Source: Pelomonas sp. KK5
Lineage (GTDB): Bacteria > Pseudomonadota > Gammaproteobacteria > Burkholderiales > Burkholderiaceae_C
Assembly: GCF_001984095.1 (NCBI RefSeq)
Contig: NZ_LYVQ01000011.1
Coordinates: forward strand, 1-49,751
Length of the DNA: 49,751 nucleotides
Reading direction: 5' to 3'
Part shown: positions 18,146 to 30,201 of the stretch, piece after piece
How positions within the stretch are numbered: position 1 is the first letter of the stretch
Layout: each line of letters starts with the position of its first letter
The notes under the pieces: generated by a model
Seen by the model: the letters and a program-made list of their open reading frames with translations, nothing else
The model's database searches: none
Told to the model about the DNA's origin: nothing
Program-made: the position numbers and the translations under genes

Positions 18146-19135
18146 TTAGGGAACATCGATCCCGCCTGAGTTCCTTTTGCGGGCCGTCCGGTTGCCGGCC
18201 GGTTTCGACAGCTTCGGCCCGCGCAGCTGCTGCAGGATCAGCGCCTGCGCCTCCTCCGCCAGGAAGGTGCGGAAGGCCGAGGCCACCTGCGGCAGCCGGC
18301 GGCTGGCCAGGTGCATCACGTACCAGTCGCGCTCCAGCGGGTTGTTCTCCATCGGCAGCAGGGCCAGCATGCCAGTCTGCATCTCCAGGCCGCAGGTGTG
18401 CAGCGAGAGGAAGGCGGCGCCGAAGCCGGCCGCGCACATCTGCTTGATCGCCTCGTTGCTGGACAGCTCCGAGCCGATGCGCAGCGGCAGGCCGGCGTCC
18501 TTGTGCAGGCGCTCCAGCGTCGCGCGGGTGCCGGAGCCGCGCTCGCGCACCAGCAGGTTGGCGCCGGCGAGGTCGGCCAGCGTGACCTTGCGCTGCTTCA
18601 TCAGCCGGTGGCCGGGCGCGGCCATGAAGGCCATCGGGTGGCGCGCAAAGGGCGCGGCGACGGTCTTCAGCTCGGCCGGCGGCCGGCCCATGATGGCCAG
18701 GTCCACCTCCTGCCCGGCCAGCATCTGCACGATCTCGTCGCGGTTGCCGACCTTGAGCTGCACCTTCACGTCCGGCTGTACCTGCGAGAAGGCCACCAGC
18801 AGCGGCGGCAGCAGGTATTCGGCGGTGGTCACCGCGCCCAGGCGCAACGTGCCGGAGAACACGCCGCGCTGGGCCGCCATCTCGTCCCCGCACTCGCGCC
18901 AGAGATCGAGGATGCGGGCCGCGTAGTCGGCCATCACCTCGCCGGCATGCGAGAGCTTGATGCCGCGCCCCTCGCGCTCCAGCAGCGGCGCCCCGGCGCT
19001 TTCCTCCAACAGCTTGAGCTGGATGGAGACGGCCGGCTGCGTGAGGTTCAGCTCGCTGGCCGCGCGCGACACGCTGCCCAGCCGCGCCACCGCATGGAAA
19101 GCCGCAAGTTGACGGAATGTGGCGTTTCTGAACAT
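18146..19135 (-). CDS. cbbR: LysR-type regulator CbbR
   Basis: Transcriptional activator of Calvin-cycle operons, 329 residues. The N-terminal winged HTH covers about residues 5-63 (FHAVARLGSVSRAASELNLT, then QPAVSIQLK). The effector-binding domain covers about 92-300. It is divergent from cbbL across a 97-bp gap, the classic cbbR-cbbL arrangement, and the gap holds a LysR-type T-N11-A site. The C-terminus carries a basic tail after residue 305 (KLSKPAGNRTARKRNSG). CbbR proteins sense metabolites such as RuBP or NADPH. Which ligand applies here cannot be read from sequence. Confidence 0.93.
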   Translation of the reverse strand: MFRNATFRQLAAFHAVARLGSVSRAASELNLTQPAVSIQLKLLEESAGAPLLEREGRGIKLSHAGEVMADYAARILDLWRECGDEMAAQRGVFSGTLRLGAVTTAEYLLPPLLVAFSQVQPDVKVQLKVGNRDEIVQMLAGQEVDLAIMGRPPAELKTVAAPFARHPMAFMAAPGHRLMKQRKVTLADLAGANLLVRERGSGTRATLERLHKDAGLPLRIGSELSSNEAIKQMCAAGFGAAFLSLHTCGLEMQTGMLALLPMENNPLERDWYVMHLASRRLPQVASAFRTFLAEEAQALILQQLRGPKLSKPAGNRTARKRNSGGIDVP

Positions 19136-20726
<1,591 letters not shown>

Positions 20727-20736
20727 ACCACCCCCT

Positions 20737-20836
20737 CCGTTCGCCCTGAGCCTGTCGAAGGGCCCGCGTCATCCCCGTTCACCCTGAGCCTGTCGAAGGG
20801 CTCGCGCGCAAGGCTTCGACAGGCTCAGCCCGAACG
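20737..20836. repeat. REP-like inverted repeat between cbbL and cbbS
   Basis: Three copies of one element: 20737-20763 and 20775-20808 in direct orientation (core CCTGAGCCTGTCGAAGGG), and 20811-20836 inverted (CTTCGACAGGCTCAGCCCGA). Copies two and three form a strong hairpin. Elements with this core are common between genes in Burkholderiales. Here it sits inside an operon, where it could stabilise the cbbL transcript end or set the cbbL:cbbS ratio. That effect is inferred. Confidence 0.88.
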
Positions 20837-20865
20837 GATGCTTTCCGACTCAAGGAATCAATGAA

Positions 20866-21297
20866 ATGAAAGTCACCCAAGGCACCTTCTCCTTCCTGCC
20901 GCCGCTCACCGACGCGCAGATCAGCAAGCAGATCGACTACTGCCTCAACAAGGGCTGGTCCATCGGCCTCGAATACACCGACGACCCGCACCCCCGCAAC
21001 ACCTTCTGGGAGATGTTCGGCAACCCGATGTTCGACATCAGTGACGCCGCCGGCGTGATGATGGAGCTGCAGGCCTGCCGCGATACCTTCCACGACCACT
21101 ACATCCGGCTGACCGCCTTCGACTCGACGCACGGCACCGAGTCCGTCGTGCTCTCCTTCATCGTCAACCGGCCCGAGAAGGAACCGGGCTTCCGCCTGAT
21201 CCGCACCGAGGAACCGGGTCGCACGCTGCGCTATTCGATCGAGAGCTATGCGACGACGCGTGGCGCTGAAGGTGAGCGTTATGGCTACTCCGGCTGA
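20866..21297 (+). CDS. cbbS: RuBisCO small subunit, form IC
   Basis: Small subunit of the L8S8 enzyme, 143 residues. It opens with the red-type pattern [16 protein letters not shown] and contains [20 protein letters not shown] and [12 protein letters not shown]. The stretch from about residue 108 ([16 protein letters not shown]...) is the C-terminal beta-hairpin extension typical of red-type small subunits, which closes the central pore. The ATG follows AAGGAATCAATGAA. The gene lies 139 bp after cbbL, separated by the REP-like element, and its end overlaps cbbX by 17 bp. Confidence 0.97.
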   Translation: MKVTQGTFSFLPPLTDAQISKQIDYCLNKGWSIGLEYTDDPHPRNTFWEMFGNPMFDISDAAGVMMELQACRDTFHDHYIRLTAFDSTHGTESVVLSFIVNRPEKEPGFRLIRTEEPGRTLRYSIESYATTRGAEGERYGYSG

Positions 21298-22159
21298 CAT
21301 GCTCGAAGCCAGCGGCGCTCGCGCCGTGCTGGCCCAACTCGATGCGGAACTCGTCGGCCTCGCGCCGGTGAAGAATCGCATCCGCGACATCGCCGCCCTG
21401 CTGCTGATCGACAAGCTCCGCGCCGAGCAGGGCCTGCAGTCCACGCCGCCGTCGCTGCACATGTGCTTCACCGGCAACCCCGGCACCGGCAAGACCACGG
21501 TGGCCCTGCGCATGGCCGAGGTGCTCAAGCAGCTGGGCTACGTGCGCAAGGGCCATCTCGTGGCCGTCACGCGGGACGACCTCGTCGGCCAGTTCATCGG
21601 CCACACCGCGCCCAAGACCCGCGAGGTGATCAAGAAGGCCATGGGCGGCGTGCTCTTCATCGACGAGGCCTACTACCTCTACAAGCCAGAGAACGAGCGC
21701 GACTACGGCGCCGAGTCCATCGAGATCCTGCTGCAGGTGATGGAGAACCACCGCGACGACCTGGTCGTGATCCTGGCCGGCTATCGCGACCGCATGGACA
21801 CCTTCTTCACCAGCAACCCCGGCATGGCCTCGCGCATCGCCCACCACATCGACTTCCCCGACTACACCGAGCACGAGCTGATGCAGATCGCCGAGCTGAT
21901 GCTGACGAAGCTGAACTACCGCTTCGACGACGAAGGCGCCCGGCCCGCCTTCGCCCGCTACCTGCACCTGCGCCGCCAGCAGCCGCACTTCGCCAATGCG
22001 CGCTCCATCCGCAACGCGCTGGACCGCATCCGGCTGCGGCATGCGACGCGGCTGTTCACGTCGGAGGAGGCGCTGACGAAGGAGCAGCTGACCACGCTGC
22101 AGGCCGAGGACGTGCTGGCCAGCCGCGTGTTCGGCCAGGCCAAGGAGATTGCAGCATGA
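21281..22159 (+). CDS. cbbX: Red-type RuBisCO activase CbbX (AAA+ ATPase)
   Basis: Hexameric AAA+ remodelling ATPase that frees red-type RuBisCO from bound sugar phosphates such as RuBP. It is 292 residues from the preferred start. Walker A is GNPGTGKTT (K71), Walker B is VLFIDEA (D128, E129), and the arginine-rich second region follows ([15 protein letters not shown]). The start at 21281 ([12 protein letters not shown]) has GGTGAG upstream and overlaps cbbS by 17 bp. A longer frame begins at 21248 but has no better signal. The stop overlaps cbbY as ATGA. Presence of cbbX agrees with the form IC subunits. Confidence 0.96.
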   Translation: MATPADMLEASGARAVLAQLDAELVGLAPVKNRIRDIAALLLIDKLRAEQGLQSTPPSLHMCFTGNPGTGKTTVALRMAEVLKQLGYVRKGHLVAVTRDDLVGQFIGHTAPKTREVIKKAMGGVLFIDEAYYLYKPENERDYGAESIEILLQVMENHRDDLVVILAGYRDRMDTFFTSNPGMASRIAHHIDFPDYTEHELMQIAELMLTKLNYRFDDEGARPAFARYLHLRRQQPHFANARSIRNALDRIRLRHATRLFTSEEALTKEQLTTLQAEDVLASRVFGQAKEIAA

Positions 22160-22905
22160 GCATCGAAGCCCTGATCTTCGACGTGGACGGCACGCTGGCC
22201 GACACCGAGGAAGCGCACCGCGCCGCCTTCAACGAGGCCTTCCGCCAGCAGCGCCTGCCCTGGCAATGGAGCCGCGAGGACTACCGCGAGCTGCTCGCCA
22301 TCACCGGCGGCAAGGAGCGCATCGCGCATTACATCGATGGGCTGGGCCTGCGCGGCAGCGAGCGCGTCTGGCTGACGGAGCTGATCCCCGAGCTGCATGC
22401 GCAGAAGACGCGGCTGTACACCGCCTTCGTCGCGGCCGGCGGCGTGCCGCTGCGGGCGGGCGTCGAGGCGCTGCTCGACGAGGCCGAAGCGGCCAGCTGC
22501 CGGCTCGCCATCGCCAGCACGACGACGGCCGCCAACATCGATGCGCTGCTGCAGGCCACGCTGGGCCCGCGCGGCCTGGACCGCTTCGCCGTGATCGCCT
22601 GCGGCGACCAGGTGCGGCGCAAGAAGCCCGCGCCGGACATCTACCGGCTGGCGCTGGCCGGGCTGGGTCTGGAGCCCGAGCGGGCGATCGCGGTGGAGGA
22701 CTCGGCCAACGGCCTGCGCGCCGCCCAGGGCGCCGGCCTGTGGGCGGTGGTGACGCCGAATTTCTGGACCGAGGGCCAGGATCTCTCGGCGGCCGAACTG
22801 CGGCGCGACAGCCTCGAGGGCCTGCGCTTCGACGAACTCTGCGCGCTCGCCTCGCCGCCGCCAGCGCCGGGCCTGCTGCGCGGGCTGGTGGAGGCGCGGC
22901 CATGA
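22156..22905 (+). CDS. cbbY: CbbY, HAD-family sugar-phosphate phosphatase
   Basis: HAD-superfamily phosphatase of 249 residues. Characterised CbbY proteins dephosphorylate xylulose-1,5-bisphosphate, a misfire product that inhibits RuBisCO. HAD motif I is [13 protein letters not shown] (nucleophile and acid/base aspartates). Motif II is ASTTT, the motif III lysine is in [10 protein letters not shown], and motif IV is [11 protein letters not shown]. It starts by ATGA overlap with cbbX and ends by ATGA overlap with cbbZ, which implies translational coupling. CbbY assignment over a generic beta-phosphoglucomutase-like HAD rests on operon position and motifs. Confidence 0.9.
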   Translation: MSIEALIFDVDGTLADTEEAHRAAFNEAFRQQRLPWQWSREDYRELLAITGGKERIAHYIDGLGLRGSERVWLTELIPELHAQKTRLYTAFVAAGGVPLRAGVEALLDEAEAASCRLAIASTTTAANIDALLQATLGPRGLDRFAVIACGDQVRRKKPAPDIYRLALAGLGLEPERAIAVEDSANGLRAAQGAGLWAVVTPNFWTEGQDLSAAELRRDSLEGLRFDELCALASPPPAPGLLRGLVEARP

Positions 22906-23639
22906 GGACCGCCGCCATCGCCTTCGACCTCGACGGCACGCTGGTCGACAGCGCCCCCGGCGTCTGCTTCGCGCTGAATGCCGCGCTGGCGGCGGCGGGG
23001 CTGCAGCAATTCGATGTCGCCACCGTGCTCGGCTGGATCGGGGATGGCCCCGACACCACCATCCGCCGCGCGCTCGACGCCTGCCAGCGCCATGACGTCG
23101 ACCCGCTGCGCCTGCGCCGCATCTTCGACGCGACGACGCTGGACGACCCGCGCGCCCAGGGGCAGGCCTATGCCGGCATTCCCGCGCTGCTGGCGCGGCT
23201 GGCCGGGCGCTATCCGCTGGTGGCGGTGACGAACAAGCCCACGCCGCTGGCCCGCGCGGTGCTCGGCGCGGCCGGCCTGCTGGACTGGCTGTCTGCCGTG
23301 CACGGCGCCGACCTGCCGGCGCAGCGCAAGCCCGCGCCGCTGCTGCTGCAGCAGGCCGCGGCCCGCCTGGGGCTGCCGGTGAAGTCGCTGCTGATGGTGG
23401 GCGACGGGCCGGCCGACATCGGCGCCGCCAACGCCGCCGGCTGCCGCGCCGCCTGGGTGTCATGGGGCTACGGCCTCGTTCCTGGCGCCCCGACGAGGCT
23501 GGACACACCTGCCGAACTGCTCACGCTCTTGAATCTCGAACATCAAGGAGACTCACCATGCCCACCGGAGGCCGCTCGACCCTCACGCAGTTCCTCATCG
23601 AGGAGCGCCGCCGCCACCCCGAAGCCACTGGCGACCTGA
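22902..23639 (+). CDS. cbbZ: Phosphoglycolate phosphatase CbbZ/Gph
   Basis: HAD phosphatase that removes 2-phosphoglycolate, the product of RuBisCO oxygenase activity; 245 residues. Motif I is [12 protein letters not shown], motif II VTNKPT, the motif III lysine is in [10 protein letters not shown], and motif IV is [12 protein letters not shown]. The family ends near residue 215 ([10 protein letters not shown]). Here the frame runs on for a Ser/Pro/Arg-rich tail ([19 protein letters not shown]) and overlaps cbbF by 82 bp, so the tail is translated from out-of-frame cbbF sequence. It starts by ATGA overlap with cbbY. Confidence 0.9.
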   Translation: MRTAAIAFDLDGTLVDSAPGVCFALNAALAAAGLQQFDVATVLGWIGDGPDTTIRRALDACQRHDVDPLRLRRIFDATTLDDPRAQGQAYAGIPALLARLAGRYPLVAVTNKPTPLARAVLGAAGLLDWLSAVHGADLPAQRKPAPLLLQQAAARLGLPVKSLLMVGDGPADIGAANAAGCRAAWVSWGYGLVPGAPTRLDTPAELLTLLNLEHQGDSPCPPEAARPSRSSSSRSAAATPKPLAT

Positions 23640-24628
23640 ATGCGCTGATCACCGATGTCTCGCTGGCCTGCAAGGCGATCGCGCGCAAGGTCGCGTTCGG
23701 GGCCCTCGCCGACGTGCTCGGCAGCGCCCGCGCCACCAACGTCCAGGGCGAGGACCAGAAGGCGCTGGACGTGCTCAGCAACGACATGTTCCTGCGCGCC
23801 AGCGAATGGGGCGGCCACACGGCCGGCATGGTCAGCGAGGAGATGGAGCTGCCCTACCGGCTGCCGGTCCAGCATCCGCGCGGCAAGTACCTGCTGCTGT
23901 TCGACCCGCTGGATGGCTCCTCCAATATCGACGTCAACGTGGCGGTGGGCAGCATCTTTTCCGTCCTGCGCGCACCGAAGCCCGGTGAAGACCCCGCCGT
24001 GCAGGACTTCTTGCAGAAGGGCAGCCAGCAGGTCTGCGCCGGCTATGCGATCTACGGTCCGTCGACGATGCTGGTGCTGACGATCGGCCGCGGCACCCAT
24101 GCCTTCACGCTGGACCCGATGCTGGGCGAATGGGTGCTGAGCCACCCGGAGCTGCGCATCCCGGAGAAGACCTGCGAGTTCGCGATCAACGCGTCCAACT
24201 CGCGCTTCTGGGAGCCGGCGGTGAAGCGCTATGTGGACGAGTGCCTGGCCGGCCAGCCCGGCCCGCGCGGGGCGGACTTCAATATGCGCTGGATCGCCTC
24301 GCTGGTGGCCGAGACGCATCGCATCCTGATGCGCGGCGGCGTCTTCATGTACCCGAAGGACACGAAGGATCCGGCCCGCGCCGGGCGCCTGCGCCTGCTC
24401 TACGAGGCCAGCCCGATCTCGATGCTGGTGGAGCAGGCCGGTGGTGGCGCCAGCACCGGCCGCGCGCGGCTGCTGGACGTGCAGCCCGAGACGCTGCACC
24501 AGCGCATCGGCTTCGTGTTCGGCTCGAAGAGCGAGGTCGAGCGGATCGAGCGCTATCACCGCGAGGCGCCGGAGGAGGAGTTCGACTCGCCGCTGTTCGG
24601 GCGCCGCGGCCTCTTTGCGGCGGCGTGA
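23558..24628 (+). CDS. cbbF: Fructose-1,6-bisphosphatase class I
   Basis: Hydrolyses fructose-1,6-bisphosphate (and possibly sedoheptulose-1,7-bisphosphate) in the regeneration phase; 356 residues. Metal-binding residues lie in VSEEME and in the signature [13 protein letters not shown] (D116, D119). [16 protein letters not shown] and the C-terminal substrate segment are conserved. The start at 23558 has AAGGAG eight bases upstream. A longer in-frame start at 23462 lies deep inside cbbZ and is rejected. Only 13 bp separate it from cbbP. Confidence 0.95.
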   Translation: MPTGGRSTLTQFLIEERRRHPEATGDLNALITDVSLACKAIARKVAFGALADVLGSARATNVQGEDQKALDVLSNDMFLRASEWGGHTAGMVSEEMELPYRLPVQHPRGKYLLLFDPLDGSSNIDVNVAVGSIFSVLRAPKPGEDPAVQDFLQKGSQQVCAGYAIYGPSTMLVLTIGRGTHAFTLDPMLGEWVLSHPELRIPEKTCEFAINASNSRFWEPAVKRYVDECLAGQPGPRGADFNMRWIASLVAETHRILMRGGVFMYPKDTKDPARAGRLRLLYEASPISMLVEQAGGGASTGRARLLDVQPETLHQRIGFVFGSKSEVERIERYHREAPEEEFDSPLFGRRGLFAAA

Positions 24629-24641
24629 GGAGATTGTTGCC

Positions 24642-25520
24642 ATGTCCATCAAGCACCCCATCGTCGCCATCACCGGCTCGTCCGGCGCCGGCACCACCTC
24701 CGTCACCCGCACCTTCGAGAACATCTTCCGCCGCGAGGAGGTGGACGCCGCCATCATCGAGGGCGACAGCTTCCACCGCTACGACCGCGCCGCGATGAAG
24801 ACCGCGATGGCCGAGGCCGAGAAGAACGGCAAGCCGCACTTCAGCCACTTCGGCGACGACGCCAACCTGTTCGGCGAGCTGGAGAACCTGTTCCGCAACT
24901 ACGGGGAGACCGGCACCGGCCGCGCCCGCAAGTACCTGCACAACGCCGAGGAGGCCGAGCCCTTCAAGCAGCCGCCCGGCACCTTCACGCCCTGGCAAGA
25001 CCTGCCCCCCAGCGAGATGCTGTTCTACGAGGGCCTGCACGGCGGCGTGAAGACGGCCGGCGTGGACATCGCGCGCCATGCCGACCTGCTGATCGGCGTC
25101 GTCCCGGTCATCAACCTCGAATGGATACAGAAGATCCACCGCGACAAGGCCACCCGCGGCTACACGACCGAGGCGGTCACCGACGTGATCCTGCGCCGGA
25201 TGCACGAGTACGTGGAGTACATCTGCCCGCAGTTCACGCGCACGCACATCAACTTCCAGCGCGTGCCGGTGGTGGACACCTCCGATCCCTTCATCGCCCG
25301 CACGATCCCCACCGCCGACGAGAGCCTGGTGGTGATCCGCTTCGCCAACCCCAAGGGCATCGACATGCCCTACCTGCTGAGCATGCTGCACGACTCCTTC
25401 ATGTCGCGCGCCAACACGCTGGTGGTGCCGGGCGGGAAGATGGAGCTGGCGATGCAGCTGATCTTCACGCCGATGATCCTGCGGCTGGTCGAGCGGCGCA
25501 GGAAGGCGCTGGCATCATGA
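24642..25520 (+). CDS. cbbP: Phosphoribulokinase (bacterial type I)
   Basis: Phosphorylates ribulose-5-phosphate to ribulose-1,5-bisphosphate with ATP, the step that makes the RuBisCO substrate; 292 residues, the usual length of octameric bacterial PRK. The P-loop is GSSGAGTTS: threonine stands where most P-loops have lysine, as is usual in type [14 protein letters not shown] carries the catalytic aspartate region, and FYEGLHGG is the Walker B-type segment. GAGGAG precedes the ATG. The stop overlaps cbbT as ATGA. Confidence 0.96.
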   Translation: MSIKHPIVAITGSSGAGTTSVTRTFENIFRREEVDAAIIEGDSFHRYDRAAMKTAMAEAEKNGKPHFSHFGDDANLFGELENLFRNYGETGTGRARKYLHNAEEAEPFKQPPGTFTPWQDLPPSEMLFYEGLHGGVKTAGVDIARHADLLIGVVPVINLEWIQKIHRDKATRGYTTEAVTDVILRRMHEYVEYICPQFTRTHINFQRVPVVDTSDPFIARTIPTADESLVVIRFANPKGIDMPYLLSMLHDSFMSRANTLVVPGGKMELAMQLIFTPMILRLVERRRKALAS

Positions 25521-27529
25521 GCGGCGCCACGATCCGCAAGCAGTGCGCCGATGCGATCCGCGCGCTGGCGATGGATGCGGTGCAAGCCGCCAACTCGGGC
25601 CACCCCGGCATGCCGATGGGCATGGCCGAGATCGCGGAGGCGCTGTGGCGCCATCAGCTGAAGCACGACCCGGCCGATCCGCAGTGGATCGACCGCGACC
25701 GCTTCGTGCTCTCCAACGGCCACGGCTCGATGCTGCTCTATGCGATGCTGCACCTGAGCGGCTACGCGCTGCCGATGGACGAGCTGCGGCGCTTCCGCCA
25801 GCTGCACAGCCGCACGCCCGGCCATCCGGAGCTGGGCCTGACGCCGGGTGTCGAGACCACCACCGGCCCGCTCGGCCAGGGCCTCGCCAACGCGGTCGGC
25901 ATGGCGCTGGCGGAGAAGCTGCTGGCGGCCGAATTCAACCGTCCCGGCTTCGACGTGATCGACCATCGCACCTGGGTCTTCCTCGGCGATGGCTGCCTGA
26001 TGGAGGGCATCAGCCACGAGGCCTGCTCGCTGGCCGGCGTGTGGGGCCTGAACAAGCTGGTGGCCTTCTACGACGACAACGGCATCTCGATCGACGGCGA
26101 CGTGAAGGGCTGGTTCGGCGACGACACGCCGGCGCGCTTCGAGGCCTATGGCTGGCGGGTGATCCGTTCGGTCGACGGGCACGACAGCGCGGCCCTGGAT
26201 CGCGCCATCGTCGAAGCCAAGGCCTCGGCCGACAGGCCGGTGCTGATCTGCTGCCGCACGACCATCGGCCGCGGCTCGCCCAACCGCGCCGGCAGCGCCA
26301 AGGCCCACGGCGAGGCGCTCGGTAACGCCGAGATTGCACTGACCCGCGCCGCGCTCGGCTGGACCGCGGCGCCCTTCGAGATCCCTTCGGACATCGCCGC
26401 CGCCTGGGATGCCCGCGAGGCGGGCGCCGCGCGGCATGCGGCATGGCGCGGCGTCCGGGCGGCCTATGCCGCCGCCCATCCGGCGCTGGCTGCCGAGCTG
26501 GCCCGGCGCTGTTCCTCGCCGATGCCGCTGCTGCCTCAGACCGAGGCGGCGCTCGCCGAGGCGGCCGTGGCCGCCGCGCAGGCCGGCGCCATCGCCACTC
26601 GCAAGGCCTCGCAGAACCTGCTGCAGCGCCTGGGCCCGGCGACGCCCGAGCTGCTGGGCGGCTCGGCCGACCTGACCGGCTCCAACCTCACCGACTGGCC
26701 CGGCCATGTGCCGCTGAAGGGCCGCGGCACCGGCAACCACGTCCACTACGGCGTGCGCGAGTTCGGCATGGCGGCGGTCATGAACGGCGTGGCGCTGCAC
26801 GGCGGCTGGCGCGTCTTCGGCGGCACCTTCCTGGCCTTCTCCGACTACGCGCGCAACGCCATCCGCATGGCCGCGCTGATGCGGCTGCCGGTGATCCATG
26901 TGTTCACGCACGACTCGATCGGCCTCGGCGAGGACGGGCCGACCCACCAGCCGGTGGAGCATGTGAGCAGCCTGCGCCTGATCCCGGGCCTCGATGTGTG
27001 GCGGCCCGCCGATGCGCTGGAGACGGCTATCGCCTGGCGCGCGGCCCTGCACCGCAGCGACGGGCCGAGCGCGCTGGTGCTGTCGCGCCAGGCGCTGCCG
27101 GCCAGTGGCGGGCAGGGCGCGGAGCGAGGCGGCTATCTGGTGCGAAGCGATGACCCCGCGAGGGAGCGCGTCTGCCTGCTCGCCAGCGGCTCCGAAGTCG
27201 CGCTGGCGCTGCAGGCGGCCGAACTGCTCGCCGTGCGGGGCGTGGTGGCGCGCGTCGTCTCGATGCCCTGCATCGAGGCCTTTGAGCGCCAGGACGAACG
27301 CTATCGCCGCGAGCTCATCCCGCGCCGGCTGCCGCGCCTGGCCCTCGAGGCGGGCAGCAGCGGCCTGTGGTGGAAGTACGTGGGCGAGGACGGCGCGGTG
27401 ATCGGCCTGGACCGCTTCGGCGAATCCGCGCCGGCGGCCGAGCTGTTCGCGCTGTTCGGCTTCACGCCGCAGGCGGTCTGCGAGCGCGCGCTGCAACTGA
27501 TCGATCAACAACAGGAGACCTCACGATGA
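25517..27529 (+). CDS. cbbT: Transketolase
   Basis: Thiamine-diphosphate enzyme that moves two-carbon units among sugar phosphates in RuBP regeneration; 670 residues, normal length. N-terminal [10 protein letters not shown] and [18 protein letters not shown] are family signatures. The TPP motif is [13 protein letters not shown]...DDNGISIDG. The pyrimidine domain has [19 protein letters not shown] and [18 protein letters not shown], and the C-terminal domain starts near [14 protein letters not shown] overlaps join it to cbbP before and cbbA after. It is the operon copy; a housekeeping tkt may exist elsewhere. Confidence 0.96.
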   Translation: MSGATIRKQCADAIRALAMDAVQAANSGHPGMPMGMAEIAEALWRHQLKHDPADPQWIDRDRFVLSNGHGSMLLYAMLHLSGYALPMDELRRFRQLHSRTPGHPELGLTPGVETTTGPLGQGLANAVGMALAEKLLAAEFNRPGFDVIDHRTWVFLGDGCLMEGISHEACSLAGVWGLNKLVAFYDDNGISIDGDVKGWFGDDTPARFEAYGWRVIRSVDGHDSAALDRAIVEAKASADRPVLICCRTTIGRGSPNRAGSAKAHGEALGNAEIALTRAALGWTAAPFEIPSDIAAAWDAREAGAARHAAWRGVRAAYAAAHPALAAELARRCSSPMPLLPQTEAALAEAAVAAAQAGAIATRKASQNLLQRLGPATPELLGGSADLTGSNLTDWPGHVPLKGRGTGNHVHYGVREFGMAAVMNGVALHGGWRVFGGTFLAFSDYARNAIRMAALMRLPVIHVFTHDSIGLGEDGPTHQPVEHVSSLRLIPGLDVWRPADALETAIAWRAALHRSDGPSALVLSRQALPASGGQGAERGGYLVRSDDPARERVCLLASGSEVALALQAAELLAVRGVVARVVSMPCIEAFERQDERYRRELIPRRLPRLALEAGSSGLWWKYVGEDGAVIGLDRFGESAPAAELFALFGFTPQAVCERALQLIDQQQETSR

Positions 27530-28530
27530 CGATGATCTCGCTGCGCCGCATGCTGGACCATGCGGCCGAGCACCGCTACGGCGTGCCCGCCTTCAACATC
27601 AACAACCTCGAGCAGATCCAGGCCATCATGCAGGCCGCCGAGAAGACCGATGCGCCGGTGATCCTGCAGGCCTCGGCCGGCGCCCGCAAGTACGCCGGCG
27701 AGCCCTTCCTGCGCAAGATGGTCGAGGCCGCGGCGGAGATGTACCCGCGCATCCCCATCGTGCTGCACCAGGACCACGGCGCCAGCCCGGCGGTGTGCAT
27801 GCAGGCGATCCGTTCGGGCTTCACCAGCGTGATGATGGACGGCTCGCTGCTGGAGGATGCGAAGACGCCGGCCTCCTACGGACATAACGTCGAGGTCACG
27901 CGCAAGGTGGTGGAGATGGCGCATGCGGTGGGCGTGTCGGTGGAGGGCGAACTGGGTTGCCTCGGCTCGCTGGAGTCGGGCACCGCGGGCGAGGAGGACG
28001 GCGTCGGCGCCGAAGGCGTGCTGAGCCACGAGCAGCTGCTCACCGATCCTGACGAGGCGGCCGACTTCGTCGCGCAGACCGGCGTCGATGCGCTGGCCAT
28101 CGCCATCGGCACCAGCCACGGCGCCTACAAGTTCAGCCGCCAGCCCACCGGCGACATCCTCGCCATCGACCGCATCCGCGCGATCCATGAGCGCCTGCCC
28201 GACACCCACCTGGTGATGCACGGCTCGTCCTCGGTGCCGCAGCAGTGGCTGGACGTGATCCGCGAGCATGGCGGCGCGATCCGCGAGACCTACGGCGTGC
28301 CGGTGGCCGAGATCCAGCAGGGCATCCGCCATGGCGTGCGCAAGATCAATATCGACACCGACATCCGCCTGGCGATGACCGGCGCGATGCGCCGCGCCAT
28401 GGTGCGCGAGCCGGAGGAGTTCGATCCGCGCAGGTTCATGAAGGAAGCGATGGCGGCGGCGCGCGAGCTGTGCGTGGAGCGCTTCGAGGCCTTCGGCTGC
28501 GCGGGCATGGGCGCGCGGCTGCTGCAGTAG
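27526..28530 (+). CDS. cbbA: Fructose-bisphosphate aldolase class II
   Basis: Zn-dependent aldolase for fructose- and sedoheptulose-bisphosphate formation in the Calvin cycle; 334 residues. The metal and catalytic site is HQDHGAS (D83, H84), followed by [29 protein letters not shown] and [18 protein letters not shown] is the substrate-phosphate segment. The start at 27526 overlaps the cbbT stop (ATGA). ATG 27532, two codons on, is an alternative. Last recognised gene of the operon. No clear rho-independent terminator follows. Confidence 0.95.
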   Translation: MTMISLRRMLDHAAEHRYGVPAFNINNLEQIQAIMQAAEKTDAPVILQASAGARKYAGEPFLRKMVEAAAEMYPRIPIVLHQDHGASPAVCMQAIRSGFTSVMMDGSLLEDAKTPASYGHNVEVTRKVVEMAHAVGVSVEGELGCLGSLESGTAGEEDGVGAEGVLSHEQLLTDPDEAADFVAQTGVDALAIAIGTSHGAYKFSRQPTGDILAIDRIRAIHERLPDTHLVMHGSSSVPQQWLDVIREHGGAIRETYGVPVAEIQQGIRHGVRKINIDTDIRLAMTGAMRRAMVREPEEFDPRRFMKEAMAAARELCVERFEAFGCAGMGARLLQ

Positions 28531-28596
28531 TGACGATGACGAAGGCGATGGCATGCATCGTGCACGCTCTTCGGGCTTTCGGCCCCGGGGTACGCG

Positions 28597-29595
28597 ATGC
28601 TCGATCGTTTGCGGCAAGTCCTGCGCGGGTTGTGGAGGCGCCAGCGCTTTTTGCTGCAAGCCTTGCGACGCGGCGGCCCTGGCGGGCGCTGGATCGTCGG
28701 CCGGCATGAGCACGACGGCGTCGCGAAGGCCTTTCGCCTGTTCCTGCCACCCGGCGAGCGGGCCGGCCTGCCACTGCTGGTGATGCTGCACGGCTGCAAG
28801 CAGCAGCCCGAGGATTTCGCGCGCGGCCTGCGTATGGACGAGCATGCGGCGCGTGAGGGCGTGGCGGTGCTTTATCCGGCGCAATCGCCGGAAGCGAACG
28901 AACTGAGCTGCTGGAACTGGTTCCGCCCCCAGCACCAGCAGCGCGGGCGCGGCGAGCCGGCCTGGATCGCCAGCCTCACCGAGCGCATCCTGCACGAGCA
29001 CGAACTGGACCCGGCGCGGGTCTTCATCGCCGGCATGTCGGCCGGCGGCGCGATGGCCGCGACGATGGCGGCCGAGTATCCGGCCTTGTACGCCGGCGTC
29101 GGCATCCATTCGGGTCTGGCGCCGCGCGCCGCGCTCGGCGTGGCCCAGGCGATCCAGGTGATGAAGTGCGGGCCGGGCATGGCGATGGTGATGCCGCTGC
29201 CGCGCACGCGCCACGCGCTGCTGCAGGTGCCCGCCATCGTGTTCCATGGCGACCAGGACCGCACGGTCCATCCGCACAATGGCCGCGCCGCCATCGACGC
29301 CTGCATCGCCGGCCACCTCGGCGTGGGCCGGCCGGCCGAGTTGCACGGCGAGTGCCCGCTGGGCCGGCGCTTCACGCGCAGCGTGTGGCGAGACTCGCGG
29401 GGGCATCAGGTGGCCGAGCACTGGCTGGTGCATGGCGCGGCCCATGCCTGGTCCGGCGGCGATCCGGCCGGTTCCTGGACCGATCCGCTGGGGCCCGATG
29501 CGAGCCTGGAGATGCTGCGCTTCTTCCTGTCCCTGCGCGGCCGGCAGCCGCGCGTGGCGGACGACATCGGCGACCTGGTGCAGGAGGGCGCGTGA
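28597..29595 (+). CDS. PHB depolymerase family esterase (alpha/beta hydrolase)
   Basis: Alpha/beta hydrolase of 332 residues in the Esterase_phd (PHB depolymerase) family. The core starts near residue 35. The oxyanion segment is LLVMLHGCKQQPEDFA. The nucleophile serine is in GMSAGGAM, the acid in FHGDQDRTVHP and the histidine in HGAAHAWSGG, so the triad is complete. No Sec signal is visible. The first 30 residues are Arg/Leu-rich. Family members act on polyhydroxybutyrate or on feruloyl/acetyl esters, and the substrate is not decided by sequence. It lies 66 bp after cbbA on the same strand; no functional link is evident. Confidence 0.82.
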   Translation: MLDRLRQVLRGLWRRQRFLLQALRRGGPGGRWIVGRHEHDGVAKAFRLFLPPGERAGLPLLVMLHGCKQQPEDFARGLRMDEHAAREGVAVLYPAQSPEANELSCWNWFRPQHQQRGRGEPAWIASLTERILHEHELDPARVFIAGMSAGGAMAATMAAEYPALYAGVGIHSGLAPRAALGVAQAIQVMKCGPGMAMVMPLPRTRHALLQVPAIVFHGDQDRTVHPHNGRAAIDACIAGHLGVGRPAELHGECPLGRRFTRSVWRDSRGHQVAEHWLVHGAAHAWSGGDPAGSWTDPLGPDASLEMLRFFLSLRGRQPRVADDIGDLVQEGA

Positions 29596-29736
29596 GATAG
29601 CGCACGTGCGGCCCTGCCAGTCCCCGCATCCGGGCGGGCCGCCCGGCGAGCGAGTCTCCCTATGCTTCGCCCATCGGATTGCTAACGCCGAAATTCGACG
29701 GCAAGCCGATCGATCCGACCGCTCGAGGGAACCGCC

Positions 29737-30081
29737 ATGAATGCCACCGCCGCCCAGACCCGCCTTGCCCACCAGGACGCCCGCGACCGCCGCCAGGCGC
29801 GCGACCGGCGCCGCATGGCACGGACCGTTGCGGGCGGGCGCGCCGCGCTGCCGGTCGGCCTGCCGGCGGCGGACGGCATGCCTCGCGGCGCACGCCGGCG
29901 CCCCGCGGCCCTGATGTTCGGCATCGTGATGGTGCTCGCGACCTGGCTGCTGGCCGGGATCATGCGGCTGTCCGGCGCCGAAGGCGGGGACCTGCTGACG
30001 CTGCTGGCGACGGGCATGACGCTGTCGCTGGCGGTGCTGGCCTGGCTGGAGCGGCGCCCCTCGGGCCCATCGGCCACCTAA
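29737..30081 (+). CDS. Small membrane protein of unknown function
   Basis: Not recognised. It has 114 residues: an Arg/Ala-rich, probably cytoplasmic N-terminal half (RQARDRRRMARTVAGGR) and then two hydrophobic helices at about 58-77 (LMFGIVMVLATWLLAGIM) and 84-104 (LLTLLATGMTLSLAVLAWL). A purine-rich GAGGGAA lies eight bases before the ATG, which supports translation. The arrangement suggests an inner-membrane hairpin with both ends inside. Confidence 0.55.
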   Translation: MNATAAQTRLAHQDARDRRQARDRRRMARTVAGGRAALPVGLPAADGMPRGARRRPAALMFGIVMVLATWLLAGIMRLSGAEGGDLLTLLATGMTLSLAVLAWLERRPSGPSAT

Positions 30082-30201
30082 CCGTCAGCCTGGACGGTAT
30101 ATGGCGCCGCGAATTCCGCTGTCCGTCGGATGACGGAGGCGGAAAAGGCGCCGTGTAGGGACACTGCGGCCATCGATCCCGAGCCAGCCGGAGCCTGTGC
30201 C

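Noticed and set aside
20779-21528. Minus-strand frame of 249 codons with an RAEPVEA string
   Set aside because: The string comes from the REP-like repeat and the rest is antisense to cbbS and cbbX.
25370-27511. Minus-strand frame of 713 codons opposite cbbT
   Set aside because: Antisense shadow. The plus strand encodes a complete transketolase.
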